DNA of 64,000 nt from an uncultured Methanobrevibacter sp. (GCA_902789505.1 CADAOO010000007.1:1-64000); one strand, 5' to 3'; counted from the stretch's first letter, positions 9,416 to 19,687 are shown. The notes: a model not told the origin generated them from the sequence alone. Translations and numbers: made by a program.

Positions 9416-10489
9416 TTAATAGTTTAATTTAATTTTTTCATATTTATCTTTAAGCCTATAAAACTCCGCTCTATTTTTCATCGCTTCTGCAACACCCCAA
9501 TATCCAGGAAATAAGTATTCTTCTGAGTAACCATCAGCATATAACTCTTTTAAAATTTCATATTTACATTCCCCAGGAATAATAAATTTATAAAATATTC
9601 TTTCATTCTCTTTAAGAGTAAATTTTTCAATACCGCAGATTCCAATTTCGATTTCTGAATTACTATTTTTATTATAGATACCTCGTTGAACCATATTGCA
9701 AACCATTTTATCCAATGATTCAAATGAATGTTTATTAAAAGTTTCGGATTTGTTAATTAAAAAAGTAAATAAACCTTTTTGAGCTTTTAAATTAGAATTA
9801 TTATAATATCTTGGCCTATAAAATCTAAGTTGAGGCTCATTTTGTGATTTTAATCCATCTTCCACAACAAATGTTGAATATTTTTCAAAATATTTATAAT
9901 TAAACGCCCATAATACGCAGTCTTCTTCATTTTCATTTAAAATATTTTTCACAGCAAAATATAATGCAACCTTATAATCATATGACCAATCTAAAGCACA
10001 TGTAGGCAATCCATAATGTTGTGCTAGGGATATTACTTCATAAAATTCAGATTTTGGCCAATAACCTGGAAAATGATTAATATTGGAATGCAATAGTTTG
10101 CGAACACTCATACTTACAGGGATTTTCAATCCACTTTTATCTGCCCAGTCTAGAAATCTGAATAAAATAAACAATTCTCTTTTATACTGCAACTGCAAGG
10201 TTAATTCATCGTCATTGCCGCATCCGATATCTCGAAAAGAAGCCGAGTGATATTCTACAGTATTTGAATTTAAATATTTACAAATCTCATATTTTCCATC
10301 ATCAGATGTTCTTAAAGCTTTTGGAACTAATCCATATTTAGTATTACTTACTCCTCTAAAAATACACTCATTCTTTAGATTTACTGGAAATTTTTTACCA
10401 TTAGGATGTCTTCCATCTTTTACTTTTTTTAAATCTTCAGGTAGAAGAACTATTTCTTCAACTAAATCATCATACACATCATCAGTCAT
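9416..10489 (-). CDS. FRG domain protein, 357 aa
   Basis: The FRG signature is intact: ECIFRGVSNTKYGLVPKALR at about 38-57, then EVISLAQHYGLPTCALDWSYDYKVALYFAVKN around 148-178. FRG proteins (named for the conserved F-R-G) are frequent in bacterial and archaeal defence islands; their activity is not established. The start at 10489 follows TTGAGGTGATTAA, a good ribosome binding site. A paralogue with the same GLPT-ALDWSYDYKV core lies at 24475-25734. Probably monocistronic, upstream of the HNH remnant. Confidence 0.8.
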   Translation of the reverse strand: MTDDVYDDLVEEIVLLPEDLKKVKDGRHPNGKKFPVNLKNECIFRGVSNTKYGLVPKALRTSDDGKYEICKYLNSNTVEYHSASFRDIGCGNDDELTLQLQYKRELFILFRFLDWADKSGLKIPVSMSVRKLLHSNINHFPGYWPKSEFYEVISLAQHYGLPTCALDWSYDYKVALYFAVKNILNENEEDCVLWAFNYKYFEKYSTFVVEDGLKSQNEPQLRFYRPRYYNNSNLKAQKGLFTFLINKSETFNKHSFESLDKMVCNMVQRGIYNKNSNSEIEIGICGIEKFTLKENERIFYKFIIPGECKYEILKELYADGYSEEYLFPGYWGVAEAMKNRAEFYRLKDKYEKIKLNY

Positions 10490-10606
10490 TTAATCACCTC
10501 AATTGAACTTAATATAGTTTATAAGTAAAAATATCTGTATTAGCAATATTAATTAAATTAATACTTTATTTATTTTTATTTAAAAATTTTAACATCATCA
10601 TTTTAA

Positions 10607-12088
10607 TCAATCAGATTCAAATATTTTACTATAAAATTTTTTTATTTCTTTATAATTTCGCCTAAAATCTTTATTAGGTAATTTTTCAGTTATTGGTAAT
10701 TCTGTAAAAGATGTTAAATCAAAATAAATATCTTGATTTAATAATCTAAGAATTATCCGGTTTATAAAAGTCCTATAAATATCCGTAGTATAAACCATTT
10801 TTAATCTTGTTTCTATTGGCATGACATGACCATGAGCTGAAATATTTCTATGCCCTCTAGCCTTTTTTTCTGCCCTTCCTTGCTCTAAACCTATTTCATC
10901 TAAAAATTTCTTAACTTTTTGATAACCTGTAATTTCATAAGATTTTTTAATATTCTCATATACATCTAGATAACATTTTAATTTATCTTTAATAATTGGT
11001 AATTCATCATTCATTAATTCGCAGTATTTTTCTTCTTTAATCAATTCACCATTAGAACATGTTTTTGATGAATTAAACCACATTTCTGCTAATTCATCTA
11101 AACAACCTCCAATCATGATAATTTCAGATTCTGTTGGAAAACCAGTTGAGACATATAAATATTCTAAAATATGAGATAAATTTAATTCTGTTTCATTTAA
11201 ATATGCATTAATAATTTTACTTAATTGATTTTCAAAATAAAATTCATCTATGAAATCTCCATAAAATGAGATTGCAGGAACTTCATATGATGAACACAAC
11301 CTTTTAATATCAATTTTAGGAGAAATATTTGGTAAAAATGAAATTTCTTTTAAAATATTGTTATTCTCATCATAATAAGTTTCCCCTATTTTGATTAAAT
11401 TTTTTCCCAAAGAAAACGAAAGAATTTCTTTTATTTTCTGTCGTATTTCTGAAGAAGGAATATTAAATTGATTTTGATACTCAATACATAAATTATTTGA
11501 CCACTTTGGTCCGAAATCATTAACCTTTTCTAATACAAATTTACAGTTATCTAACTGTATTAACGAATGATTGTAAGAAACTCCATTCACTGATTCTATA
11601 ATTTCATAATTATCTTTTTCAAATTCATGTACTTTAAATGGAAAATCATTAAAATAAAGAGTTCTTCGAGCAAACATTACTGATTCAGACGGACCATTTA
11701 AATACCATTCTTTTACTTTACTTAATGAATCGAAATCTTTATTTTTATATTCCCTTTCAATATTATAAACTTTAAATTGTAAAAATTGATGAAAACCTAC
11801 TCCATTTTCCACAGAAATACGTTGTTTATTGAAAACACAGAAATTTGCAGTAATTTTTTCATCATTATTTTCAAAAACAAAATAAATTACATCATATTTA
11901 ACATTTAATTCCTTAGAATTTATCACAAAACTTCCTTCAACATCCAAGATTAGATCATATTTTTCATTTCTTTTAATAATACAAGAACTAACACCAGTTA
12001 AATCAATATTGCTACTTATTTCATAATCCTTAATTAATTCAATATCTTCTTGAATAAACTCCCATTCTATTTTTGATAAACTTCCCAT
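10607..12088 (-). CDS. ApeA-like HEPN protein, 493 aa
   Basis: The C-terminal domain has GHRNISAHGH, a perfect RxxxxH HEPN ribonuclease motif (Arg about 414, His about 419), embedded in helices as in ApeA-type anti-phage HEPN proteins. The N-terminal 250 residues are beta-rich and unassigned, again like ApeA N-terminal domains. I place the start at 12088 (MGSLSKIEWEF) because GGTGATGTT precedes it; an upstream in-frame ATG at 12103 lacks such a site. It follows the STAND gene at 12184 by 95 bp on the same strand. If active, it would cleave RNA when triggered by infection (inference from the family). Confidence 0.55.
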   Translation of the reverse strand: MGSLSKIEWEFIQEDIELIKDYEISSNIDLTGVSSCIIKRNEKYDLILDVEGSFVINSKELNVKYDVIYFVFENNDEKITANFCVFNKQRISVENGVGFHQFLQFKVYNIEREYKNKDFDSLSKVKEWYLNGPSESVMFARRTLYFNDFPFKVHEFEKDNYEIIESVNGVSYNHSLIQLDNCKFVLEKVNDFGPKWSNNLCIEYQNQFNIPSSEIRQKIKEILSFSLGKNLIKIGETYYDENNNILKEISFLPNISPKIDIKRLCSSYEVPAISFYGDFIDEFYFENQLSKIINAYLNETELNLSHILEYLYVSTGFPTESEIIMIGGCLDELAEMWFNSSKTCSNGELIKEEKYCELMNDELPIIKDKLKCYLDVYENIKKSYEITGYQKVKKFLDEIGLEQGRAEKKARGHRNISAHGHVMPIETRLKMVYTTDIYRTFINRIILRLLNQDIYFDLTSFTELPITEKLPNKDFRRNYKEIKKFYSKIFESD

Positions 12089-12183
12089 AACATCACCTGA
12101 CAACCTTAAATTCCTTTAATTTCTCTCATTAAATTTTGAATTAGAATTATTATTTTTTACTAATTTATCTTAATCTTTCAACA

Positions 12184-15100
12184 TTAAAAAATAAATATTT
12201 TATTCATTTCATACTCATCGATTAACTCTTCTAACAAAATAATATGAAGCATATATTCATCTTTAATAGGTATTTCTTTTTTAACAGCCTTGTAAAATTC
12301 TAATTTATTTTCAATAACTCCTGATTCATCACCTATTAATCTTATACTACTTTTAGGATTTAAAACGTTTCTAAAGACATCAACATCCTGATTTAACTCC
12401 AATAATAATTTTAAAAAATAGATATATTCATCAAGAGAATAACATTTATCTATAGATTCAAATATTCTTCTCATATACTTCTTATTTCCATGATTTTTTG
12501 AAATGAATTCCTTTATAAATTCATATTCTTTAACTCCAGTTTTTGAAAAGAATATTGAAAGAGTAGCTAAATAAGAATTATCAATAAAATACGAAATAAT
12601 ATCTTCTAATTCTTCATATGTATAATCCAACTCCCAAATGAAAGTTAATTTATAATTTTCATTTCTAAGATTTTTACCCCTGACCATACCCAATTCTATA
12701 GATTCATATCGAAGAGTATCATCATTAGGTATTGCCCATTCCAAATATTCTTTTAAAAAACGTCTATCAATAGAGCACATCACCGATAATTCTTTAAAAT
12801 TATAGTCATAATGAGGATCTAATGTTTTATTATTAAAATAGAATTCTTTTAATAATTCAAAATTATCTTTAAAATATTCAATGTATGATTCACAGAAATC
12901 ATAATCAAATTTTATAGGCATATCTTTTGATTTTTTAATCAATACTTTAGTCATATATTGTATTATATTGGACGTAGGCAGATTCATATCATCTTTTAGT
13001 TTTAAAAACCATTTATTATATTTTAAATAATAATTTAAATCATATAGAATAAAAGTTCTATTTTCAAAGTGATTTAGATAATTAATAAATTCTTCAAAGA
13101 ATTCAGGAGTAATATCTTGTTCGGGAATTTCTAAGAAAAATTCACCATTAAATTTATCTTTTTCAATAGGGTTTTCTTCATTTAGCATATTATAAATTTC
13201 CAAAGAAAAAATATGGCATTTAAATAATTTTCTTATAAAATACGACCTATTAAATAATTCAAACTTGTTGTTTTTATAATAGTTAAATGCCTCCTTAAAT
13301 TCACTAATGTCTTTGCTTATTAAAAAACAAAACAATTCATTAGCATATAACAAAACATTATCTTCATTGTTTTTTATCTCATTCATCAGCCTAATTAAAT
13401 CATTTGGACTGAACCTATCTAAATTTTCTTCAAACTGCTGATAAACCATTGATTTATCAAATTTTTTATATTTATCTAACGCATTAGAACATAAATCAAT
13501 CTTTTTAATCATATCTTCATCTATAAATTCAAAATCACCATCATTATCAATTGAATATTTTTTTAAGGTAGCACAATATTTAAAAGCTAATTTATTTGGA
13601 ACATATTGAGTATAATCCAATGTTTCTAAAAAACCATAAATTAACGGAAATTCTTCTTGGATAATTTTTTCGACATTTTCATAAATTAGATTAATATATG
13701 AGTTTAATGTACTGATTACAAATTCAGGATAACTATCTTTCATTTTAAAAAGATAATTTAATAATCTGGATCTCAATCTCATTAATTCATTTGTATAGAC
13801 AAGAGTAAAATTAAAAAGAGTTACACTCATTCCGGTTGGTCTATCTTCAAAATGATGCCATTCTAAAAATCTTAAATTCTCAATAATAAATATGAATAAG
13901 TAGTCGACAACGATTGGATTGACATCTATTAAATTATTTTTATCTTCAATTACATCCATTAACAGATGTTGAAAATGAAATTGTTCATGCTCAACACTAT
14001 ATCTATCGATTGAATATATTTCTTCAATTTTTTTCAAGATATCTCCAGTTAATGATGGATAATCAGACATTAATTTCAAGGAATATTTAAGAACCAATTC
14101 ATATTCGTTTAACATGAACAAAAGATTTATCATTCTATCTGTTGAGTAATGATGCCCCAAATCAGGTATTTGGAATTCTGAAAAATCATATTCTTCTTTT
14201 TTCTGGTTTTTATAATAATCCATTATAAAACGCAATGTTTTAGCTTCATTAAGTCTGTAGAAGATTTCATGAAAAGAAATTTTATCTTCATCGCCCAAAT
14301 TCCTTTCAATATTATCTAAAATTGTTGAATATTTATTTCTGAATTCATTCATTCCGAAAATATTTAATACATCCCATATTTTAGATTTTAATTTGTCAGG
14401 ATTATCTTTGATGAAAGTCTCAGCAATTTTTTCAAAATCAAAAAAGTCATTCTCAACAAAAGCCAAATAAGAAATGTAAGTTGATAAAATAGAATCTTCA
14501 AAATAATACTTATTGTCCAGTTCAAAAATTAAATTGCTCTCAAGTAGGCTTTTTAAATCATTATCCTCTTCAGTAATTCGATAATCAAACAATTCATTTA
14601 TTAAATTAATGATTACTGAATTATCTTTTTCAATAACATCAAAAAATGAAAAAATAGATAATGTCTTTAACAGATTTTTATCTGAAAAAATATCATTTAA
14701 TTTATCGTAGCTTTTAAAATAGTTTTCATATATTAATCGAGGATGCTTAATGTAGGAAACATCTCTCTTTTCAATTATTGGTTTTATTGCCATTAAGCAG
14801 AGTGCAGGATTACCTTTAGATACTTGAACTAATTGATCAATGAGAATCTGATTAAACCTAAGACCTTCTTGTTTTAATATATTTTCAATAAGGTTTCGCA
14901 TAAACAAATCAGAATAATTACCTAATTTTATAGATTCGCCTATGAAATTTCTTAAATTCTGATAGAACATATTTAAGAATTGATTTCTTAAACTAAATAT
15001 GAATTTAAAGTTATTTTCGCCATGCATATTATCTAAATCTTCGAGAAATTCAGATAAGTTTGAAAAATCATCAGTATAATCATCTATAATGAATAAAAAA

Positions 15101-15888
15101 TTATCCTGTTTATTAATTATTTTTCTAATATTCTCAATCAAACCAGATGAATGTCTCTTTATAACAACTATCCTGTAATTATATATTCTTGAAAATTCAC
15201 GAGCAACTTCTATTGATAATCTGGTTTTTCCAACCCCTTGAATACCATGTAAAAGCAGATAATCATTGTTTGATAACTTTTTAATAGTCTCTTTGAATAG
15301 GTCATCATCCCTGTAAAAATAATTTTTTAAATCTGGCCGCATTCCATTTTTACTATTTTGAATAAATGAATCGAGAGAATAGATTCCCCCCATATTCGGA
15401 AAACTTGGAATGTAACTGCCAACGTTCGGAAAATATTGCAATTCTACTGATAGATTTTGAATGTTAAATATTGTTAATTCTGTTCCAGCATTAAACTCAC
15501 TCACCAAGTCTTCTAAATCTTTAAATTCATCTGGAAGAATTTCACTATTGAATATCAAAATGATTTCACTTATATCTGAATTAGAAATTTTGGATTTAGA
15601 TTCGTTGAAACAATGCCTTATATCACCCTTTAATTTTTTTAAAAATTCATTAACATTATCATCCCTATTTTGTGTAGTAACCTCGCAAAAAATAAATTCC
15701 CCATTATATTTTTGAAAAAAACCATCAGGAGTTCCTTGGGAGGTTTTATTCTTACCAATAACTGCTCCAGGAGCTCCAATGAAATTATATCCTTTAAAAT
15801 TTAAAAAATCAAAACTTAACTTTTGAAAAGTAGATTCGTTCATGGATTTTAATCCATCTTCTATTATTGAAGTAACTTCAGACAACAT
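12184..15888 (-). CDS. PD-(D/E)XK nuclease-STAND NTPase, Avs-like, 1234 aa
   Basis: The N-terminus (1-160) has a restriction-endonuclease-like core: GTPDGFFQ at 52-59 and FIFCEVTTQ at 65-73, matching the PD...ExT/K pattern. A linker leads to YFYRDDDLFKE and a Walker A GIQGVGKT at 215-222. Walker B follows as FLFIIDD at 264-270. The remaining 900 residues are helical and probably form a sensor of TPR/solenoid type. This nuclease-NTPase-sensor layout is that of STAND/AVAST anti-phage sensors, where ligand binding triggers oligomerisation and DNA cleavage. Assignment to a specific Avs type is not possible by eye. It heads a minus-strand defence cluster with TIR and HEPN genes upstream. Confidence 0.75.
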   Translation of the reverse strand: MLSEVTSIIEDGLKSMNESTFQKLSFDFLNFKGYNFIGAPGAVIGKNKTSQGTPDGFFQKYNGEFIFCEVTTQNRDDNVNEFLKKLKGDIRHCFNESKSKISNSDISEIILIFNSEILPDEFKDLEDLVSEFNAGTELTIFNIQNLSVELQYFPNVGSYIPSFPNMGGIYSLDSFIQNSKNGMRPDLKNYFYRDDDLFKETIKKLSNNDYLLLHGIQGVGKTRLSIEVAREFSRIYNYRIVVIKRHSSGLIENIRKIINKQDNFLFIIDDYTDDFSNLSEFLEDLDNMHGENNFKFIFSLRNQFLNMFYQNLRNFIGESIKLGNYSDLFMRNLIENILKQEGLRFNQILIDQLVQVSKGNPALCLMAIKPIIEKRDVSYIKHPRLIYENYFKSYDKLNDIFSDKNLLKTLSIFSFFDVIEKDNSVIINLINELFDYRITEEDNDLKSLLESNLIFELDNKYYFEDSILSTYISYLAFVENDFFDFEKIAETFIKDNPDKLKSKIWDVLNIFGMNEFRNKYSTILDNIERNLGDEDKISFHEIFYRLNEAKTLRFIMDYYKNQKKEEYDFSEFQIPDLGHHYSTDRMINLLFMLNEYELVLKYSLKLMSDYPSLTGDILKKIEEIYSIDRYSVEHEQFHFQHLLMDVIEDKNNLIDVNPIVVDYLFIFIIENLRFLEWHHFEDRPTGMSVTLFNFTLVYTNELMRLRSRLLNYLFKMKDSYPEFVISTLNSYINLIYENVEKIIQEEFPLIYGFLETLDYTQYVPNKLAFKYCATLKKYSIDNDGDFEFIDEDMIKKIDLCSNALDKYKKFDKSMVYQQFEENLDRFSPNDLIRLMNEIKNNEDNVLLYANELFCFLISKDISEFKEAFNYYKNNKFELFNRSYFIRKLFKCHIFSLEIYNMLNEENPIEKDKFNGEFFLEIPEQDITPEFFEEFINYLNHFENRTFILYDLNYYLKYNKWFLKLKDDMNLPTSNIIQYMTKVLIKKSKDMPIKFDYDFCESYIEYFKDNFELLKEFYFNNKTLDPHYDYNFKELSVMCSIDRRFLKEYLEWAIPNDDTLRYESIELGMVRGKNLRNENYKLTFIWELDYTYEELEDIISYFIDNSYLATLSIFFSKTGVKEYEFIKEFISKNHGNKKYMRRIFESIDKCYSLDEYIYFLKLLLELNQDVDVFRNVLNPKSSIRLIGDESGVIENKLEFYKAVKKEIPIKDEYMLHIILLEELIDEYEMNKIFIF

Positions 15889-15986
15889 AACTACATATAA
15901 CTTTTTGAACTTACATTAAATAAAATTGTTGAATTCAAGTCTTGTTGAAATTTATGTTTATCTCAATCATTACATTATTATTATCA

Positions 15987-17060
15987 TTAATTCAAATTCC
16001 AATGCTTTTTAAATCTCTCAACATTTTTACTTTCTAATTCTCCTTTAAATCTACTGAAGTATTTTGATAAATATTTACGAGATTCTTCACAATTTAAAAC
16101 TTGATCATTCATTAATGTTATTTCAAGAATTTCATTTGCTTGTGAGACAGTGAGTTCGTTTGATTCTAATCTTTTAAAAATTTCATTAGATTCAAAATAA
16201 CTATTAGATTTTCTTAATTTATCAATGAGATTAGCAACTTCTTCTCGTTGTTTAATTTTATTTATTTTTAATGCATTTTTAAAATAAGCGTTTGGAACAT
16301 TTATTAATTCTACAAATTTTTCTAAAGAATCAAAATCATCATAATTTATGCCCTGAACATCATAAAAAATACCATATGGTCTTAAATCATCAAGATAAAT
16401 TGGAATTAAAAATGCATTATTTAAATCGTGCTGTAAAAATGCTATACTAGCTTCTTGATTACACCATGGAGATTTATAAAAATTATGGCTAAGCATCAAA
16501 ATAAATAAATTTGAACTTTTTAGTTTTTGAAGAATAATAGGATTCCAATTAACACCACCTTTTAAATCAATTTGGGCTAAAAAACATTCTATTTCCACAT
16601 TATTGAACATGTCATACACTTTTTCAGCATTTTCATAATCCTTACTGGAATAACTAATAAAGACTTTTAATTCTTTAGAATCTACATTTGGCAATTCCAA
16701 ACTAGTTTCATTAAAGTTATTATCATTCTTTTCAATTAAATTTTCTTTGAAATTATAAATTCCATCTCCAGTTTCATCAATAATTGATTCTAAAATTGCC
16801 ATACCTCTTTTAGCATCCCCATATTTGTTTGTTTGCACTTCATCTTTAAAATTAATTAATCTATAATCATCTGCTTTTAGTATTTGATTTAAATAAGAAA
16901 TACATTTTGATTTCCATTTAATGAATTTCCTTTCATCAACTTCATCTTCTAATATTATAATAAACTCTCCGTAAGAACTATCATTATATTTTGTAGCGAG
17001 TACTTCCTTTCCTTCATCAAATAATTTATTTAATCTTTCTAAAATCTCTTCAATTCTCAT
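15987..17060 (-). CDS. TIR domain protein, 357 aa
   Basis: The TIR domain spans about 130-265. LKVFISYSSKDYENAEKVY at 131-149 is the first strand and helix, and SHNFYKSPWCNQEAS at 191-205 carries the catalytic-type glutamate (Glu203) of NAD+-consuming TIRs. The N-terminal 100 residues (MRIEEILERLNKLFDEGKEV...) form a small conserved-looking alpha/beta domain that I cannot name; the C-terminal 90 residues are helical. The start lies 21 bp after the HEPN gene at 17082-18035, so the two are co-transcribed. A plausible role is NADase effector activated by a partner sensor. Confidence 0.8.
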   Translation of the reverse strand: MRIEEILERLNKLFDEGKEVLATKYNDSSYGEFIIILEDEVDERKFIKWKSKCISYLNQILKADDYRLINFKDEVQTNKYGDAKRGMAILESIIDETGDGIYNFKENLIEKNDNNFNETSLELPNVDSKELKVFISYSSKDYENAEKVYDMFNNVEIECFLAQIDLKGGVNWNPIILQKLKSSNLFILMLSHNFYKSPWCNQEASIAFLQHDLNNAFLIPIYLDDLRPYGIFYDVQGINYDDFDSLEKFVELINVPNAYFKNALKINKIKQREEVANLIDKLRKSNSYFESNEIFKRLESNELTVSQANEILEITLMNDQVLNCEESRKYLSKYFSRFKGELESKNVERFKKHWNLN

Positions 17061-17081
17061 AATTTCGCCTAAATATTCATG

Positions 17082-18035
17082 TTAAATATCTAATCTTTTT
17101 TCAATCACTGATTTTAATAACTTAGGAATATAATCCTCTAAAAATTTCAAACAATTCTCAAATTCATCTCTAATTACGCCTTCATGGACAAATTTACTTC
17201 TCACTTTATAAGACACCCCAATCATCTCTTCAATATCAATATTTTCTAATAATATATCATACTCTTCAGATAATTGTTTAATTGAATAACTTATTGATCT
17301 TTCGTGAATATGAGACAAACTACTCATTATTTCATTAAATTCTTTTTGAAGATTTTCATCAGCATATTTTTCTTGATATTCTTTAACTTTATCTTTTAAA
17401 TCACTGCAGCATTTTTTACTTTCGTTTTCACGTCTAATTTTTGGTTTTAGTAGTTCTAATATTGTAACATATATTAAAAATCTAGACATGTCATCTTTAT
17501 AATAAGAATCTGCATAAAGATTAATAGCTGTTTTCTGTTTTTTATTTAAAAAATTTGATTTAATTTTTGGAAAGATTATTGAAATTTTATTTTGTATTTC
17601 TTCTACAGAATTATATTCCGTAACTTCAACTTTGACATCCATTTTGATATTCATTTCAATTGGAGGCATTATTACTTCATATCTATTTCCTTTTTTTATT
17701 ATTTCAACATCATCATTTTTTGTTGAATTTAATTTCTCTCCAAAGATATATCCTTTGAGCTCATCAAAAGTAATATCTTCAATTTTAATACTCCAAAAGT
17801 CTTTAGTAATATTTAAAAGATGAATACTATCTCTAAAGTTAAGATAAAAAGTATAAAGTTCATCTGAATCATAATTACCAATGTTATAAATATCAAAGTA
17901 GCCAACATGAGTGTTATTAGTATTTATACGAATTTCACAATCATTTAAATAAAAACTCTCATTTTTACTAGATTTTATTTCACTATTTTCATTTAATTTA
18001 AATGGTATTCGTAAATATGTATCTTTAGTATTCAT
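17082..18035 (-). CDS. HEPN-type protein paired with TIR gene, 317 aa
   Basis: The last 100 residues are helical and contain YKVRSKFVHEG (Arg279, His284), an RxxxxH motif typical of HEPN domains of the ApeA-like type. The N-terminal half is beta-rich (NTHVGYFDIYNIGNYDSDELYTF) and unassigned. It is immediately upstream of the TIR gene (21 bp), suggesting a functional pair in which one senses and the other kills. The gene begins with MNTKDTYLRIPF, and AT-rich promoter-like sequence follows upstream at 18036-18080. Confidence 0.6.
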   Translation of the reverse strand: MNTKDTYLRIPFKLNENSEIKSSKNESFYLNDCEIRINTNNTHVGYFDIYNIGNYDSDELYTFYLNFRDSIHLLNITKDFWSIKIEDITFDELKGYIFGEKLNSTKNDDVEIIKKGNRYEVIMPPIEMNIKMDVKVEVTEYNSVEEIQNKISIIFPKIKSNFLNKKQKTAINLYADSYYKDDMSRFLIYVTILELLKPKIRRENESKKCCSDLKDKVKEYQEKYADENLQKEFNEIMSSLSHIHERSISYSIKQLSEEYDILLENIDIEEMIGVSYKVRSKFVHEGVIRDEFENCLKFLEDYIPKLLKSVIEKRLDI

Positions 18036-18130
18036 GATATTATTATATTACATTAATTTTATTATTAATTTTCCATCCAAACGAGTTTTTTAAAAAAGAG
18101 TACATAATCTTTAAAACATCAGAATAATAA

Positions 18131-19021
18131 TTAAAAAATTTCTGGAAGATTTAAATCTAGACATTCATTTCTTGTTTGTTCGAATAAATACAATCTATTG
18201 TTTTTTAATATTAATTTAAACTCACAATTATTTGAACATGAAAATCCTAACTTTTTAATATAATCTTCATTACTTAATTCATCATCATGTTTATAGATCT
18301 CTTTGATTAAGTTATCAATAAACCGGAGATAATTAGTAGGAACCCCATTACTTCCAATTCCTGAAAAGAAAGGAAGAAATACATTTCCATCAATATCTTT
18401 TAATAGAGTAACGCATTTGGACAGTTTATATTCATCTTCACGATTATGTTTAGGATTAAAATCCGTGACGCTTCTAAGTCTTCTTGATTCGTAAATAAAT
18501 GGCCAGTTATTATATACTATTTCAGCGTATTTTTTATCAATCCATTCATCACTGTGAGGGTGCCTATCTATATCAATTAAAAAGACCGCATCCCCATATG
18601 TAATAAAAAATAGTAAATAATCACTTCCTTCCATAAAATTAGAATTATTCTTAAGTTTTGAACTTAAATGTGCATGATTAATTCCATAATTATTAAATAA
18701 TGTGTCAAAAGAAGTAGAATCAATATGTCTACTTTGATATGGAATTAAATTACCTTTACTGCTGATAATTTCAAGAACCGTATGAAAATTCCTAACATAC
18801 TCATTTGGAATTTTAGATAATTTTCCTTTAAGTTCTTTTGAACACACCACATAATATGATTTACCATATAATGTCCTATTTTTAAAATTCATCAACTTTA
18901 AAAATAGATTCCTATGATAATACCTGTCTCTATTAATATCTTTTCTTAAATCCAATTTAACATTCAGTTGAATTTCATCAACTTTGTCTTCTATTATTTG
19001 ATTAAAATCATCTATTAACAT
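18131..19021 (-). CDS. Unrecognised protein at the head of the TIR/STAND cluster, 296 aa
   Basis: The start at 19021 (MLIDDFNQIIEDK) is chosen because GGAGGT lies 8 nt upstream; the longer frame from 19102 has no such site. Features include GNLIPYQSRHIDSTSFDTL, YGINHAHLSS, a hydrophobic beta segment YLLFFITYGDAVFLIDIDRHPH, and NNWPFIYESRRLR. The spaced His residues (INHAHL and DIDRH) could form a nuclease-like site, but that is a guess. I know no family name. It has the cluster's strand and composition, with 95 bp to the HEPN gene downstream. Confidence 0.65.
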   Translation of the reverse strand: MLIDDFNQIIEDKVDEIQLNVKLDLRKDINRDRYYHRNLFLKLMNFKNRTLYGKSYYVVCSKELKGKLSKIPNEYVRNFHTVLEIISSKGNLIPYQSRHIDSTSFDTLFNNYGINHAHLSSKLKNNSNFMEGSDYLLFFITYGDAVFLIDIDRHPHSDEWIDKKYAEIVYNNWPFIYESRRLRSVTDFNPKHNREDEYKLSKCVTLLKDIDGNVFLPFFSGIGSNGVPTNYLRFIDNLIKEIYKHDDELSNEDYIKKLGFSCSNNCEFKLILKNNRLYLFEQTRNECLDLNLPEIF

Positions 19022-19102
19022 ATTATAAACCTCCATTGAGTTTTTGCAATAAAATTTAAAAAATATTCTATTGAATATTTTTCTAGTACAGTAATTTATC
19101 AT

Positions 19103-19444
19103 TCATGTGTTACTATTGTAACATTTACATATCCTGACAAAATTATACTTACCAAACTACCCTTCCCAATATGATTAAGATTAGTTTAAGACTTCCAAAA
19201 ACCATACATGATTCCGTTAGAATATATCTCCCAAATCATGTACGATAATGTTTCATGAGTTCATACATGTTCATCCATTATGGTGGTGGTTTTACTCATG
19301 ATTGGGATAACATTCTTATATTATATTAATATAAATTACTATATTATAAAATTTTCGGATAAAATGAAAAACATCAGATATATTTATATCCTATTATAGA
19401 TAGACAATATAATATATTATCTAAAATCGATATTTTTCCAAGAG
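19103..19444. promoter_or_regulatory. Divergent regulatory spacer with inverted repeat
   Basis: This 342-bp spacer separates the divergent 18131-19021 gene and the VapBC pair. It contains an inverted repeat ACATGATT (19206-19213) and AATCATGT (19234-19241) with a 20-bp gap, plus further CATGA-type strings (about 19253 and 19297). TATA-like AT runs lie near 19330 and 19405. An AbrB-type antitoxin could bind such an operator, but this is inference. Confidence 0.35.
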
Positions 19445-19453
19445 GTGAGAAAC

Positions 19454-19687
19454 ATGCTCATATTAGCTACTAGTAAAATTCAAAGCAATTACCAAACCAC
19501 AATACCAAAAGAAATCAGAAAAAATTATGATATCGACAATGACACAGTTGTAGAATGGGCCATAAATGAGAAAGGAAACCCTGAAATAAATTTCAGAAAA
19601 AAAAGAAGGTTTAAAGATTTAGTTGGTGCCTTTAAAACTGAAGAAAAAACTAATGCAGTAGAATTGAAAAGGAGTTTGTACGAATGA
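19454..19687 (+). CDS. AbrB/VapB-type antitoxin, 77-80 aa
   Basis: The sequence has an AbrB/SpoVT swapped-hairpin signature: ATSKIQSNYQTTIPKEIRKNYDI, then DNDTVVEWAINEKGNPEI. The C-terminal tail (RRFKDLVGAFKTEEKTNAVELKRSLYE) resembles the toxin-binding tail of VapB proteins. The start at 19454 (ATG, MLILATSKIQ) follows AAGAGGTGAGAA; an upstream in-frame TTG-type start at 19445 overlaps that site and is less likely. It overlaps the PIN toxin gene by 4 nt, the usual antitoxin-first order. Confidence 0.85.
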   Translation: MLILATSKIQSNYQTTIPKEIRKNYDIDNDTVVEWAINEKGNPEINFRKKRRFKDLVGAFKTEEKTNAVELKRSLYE

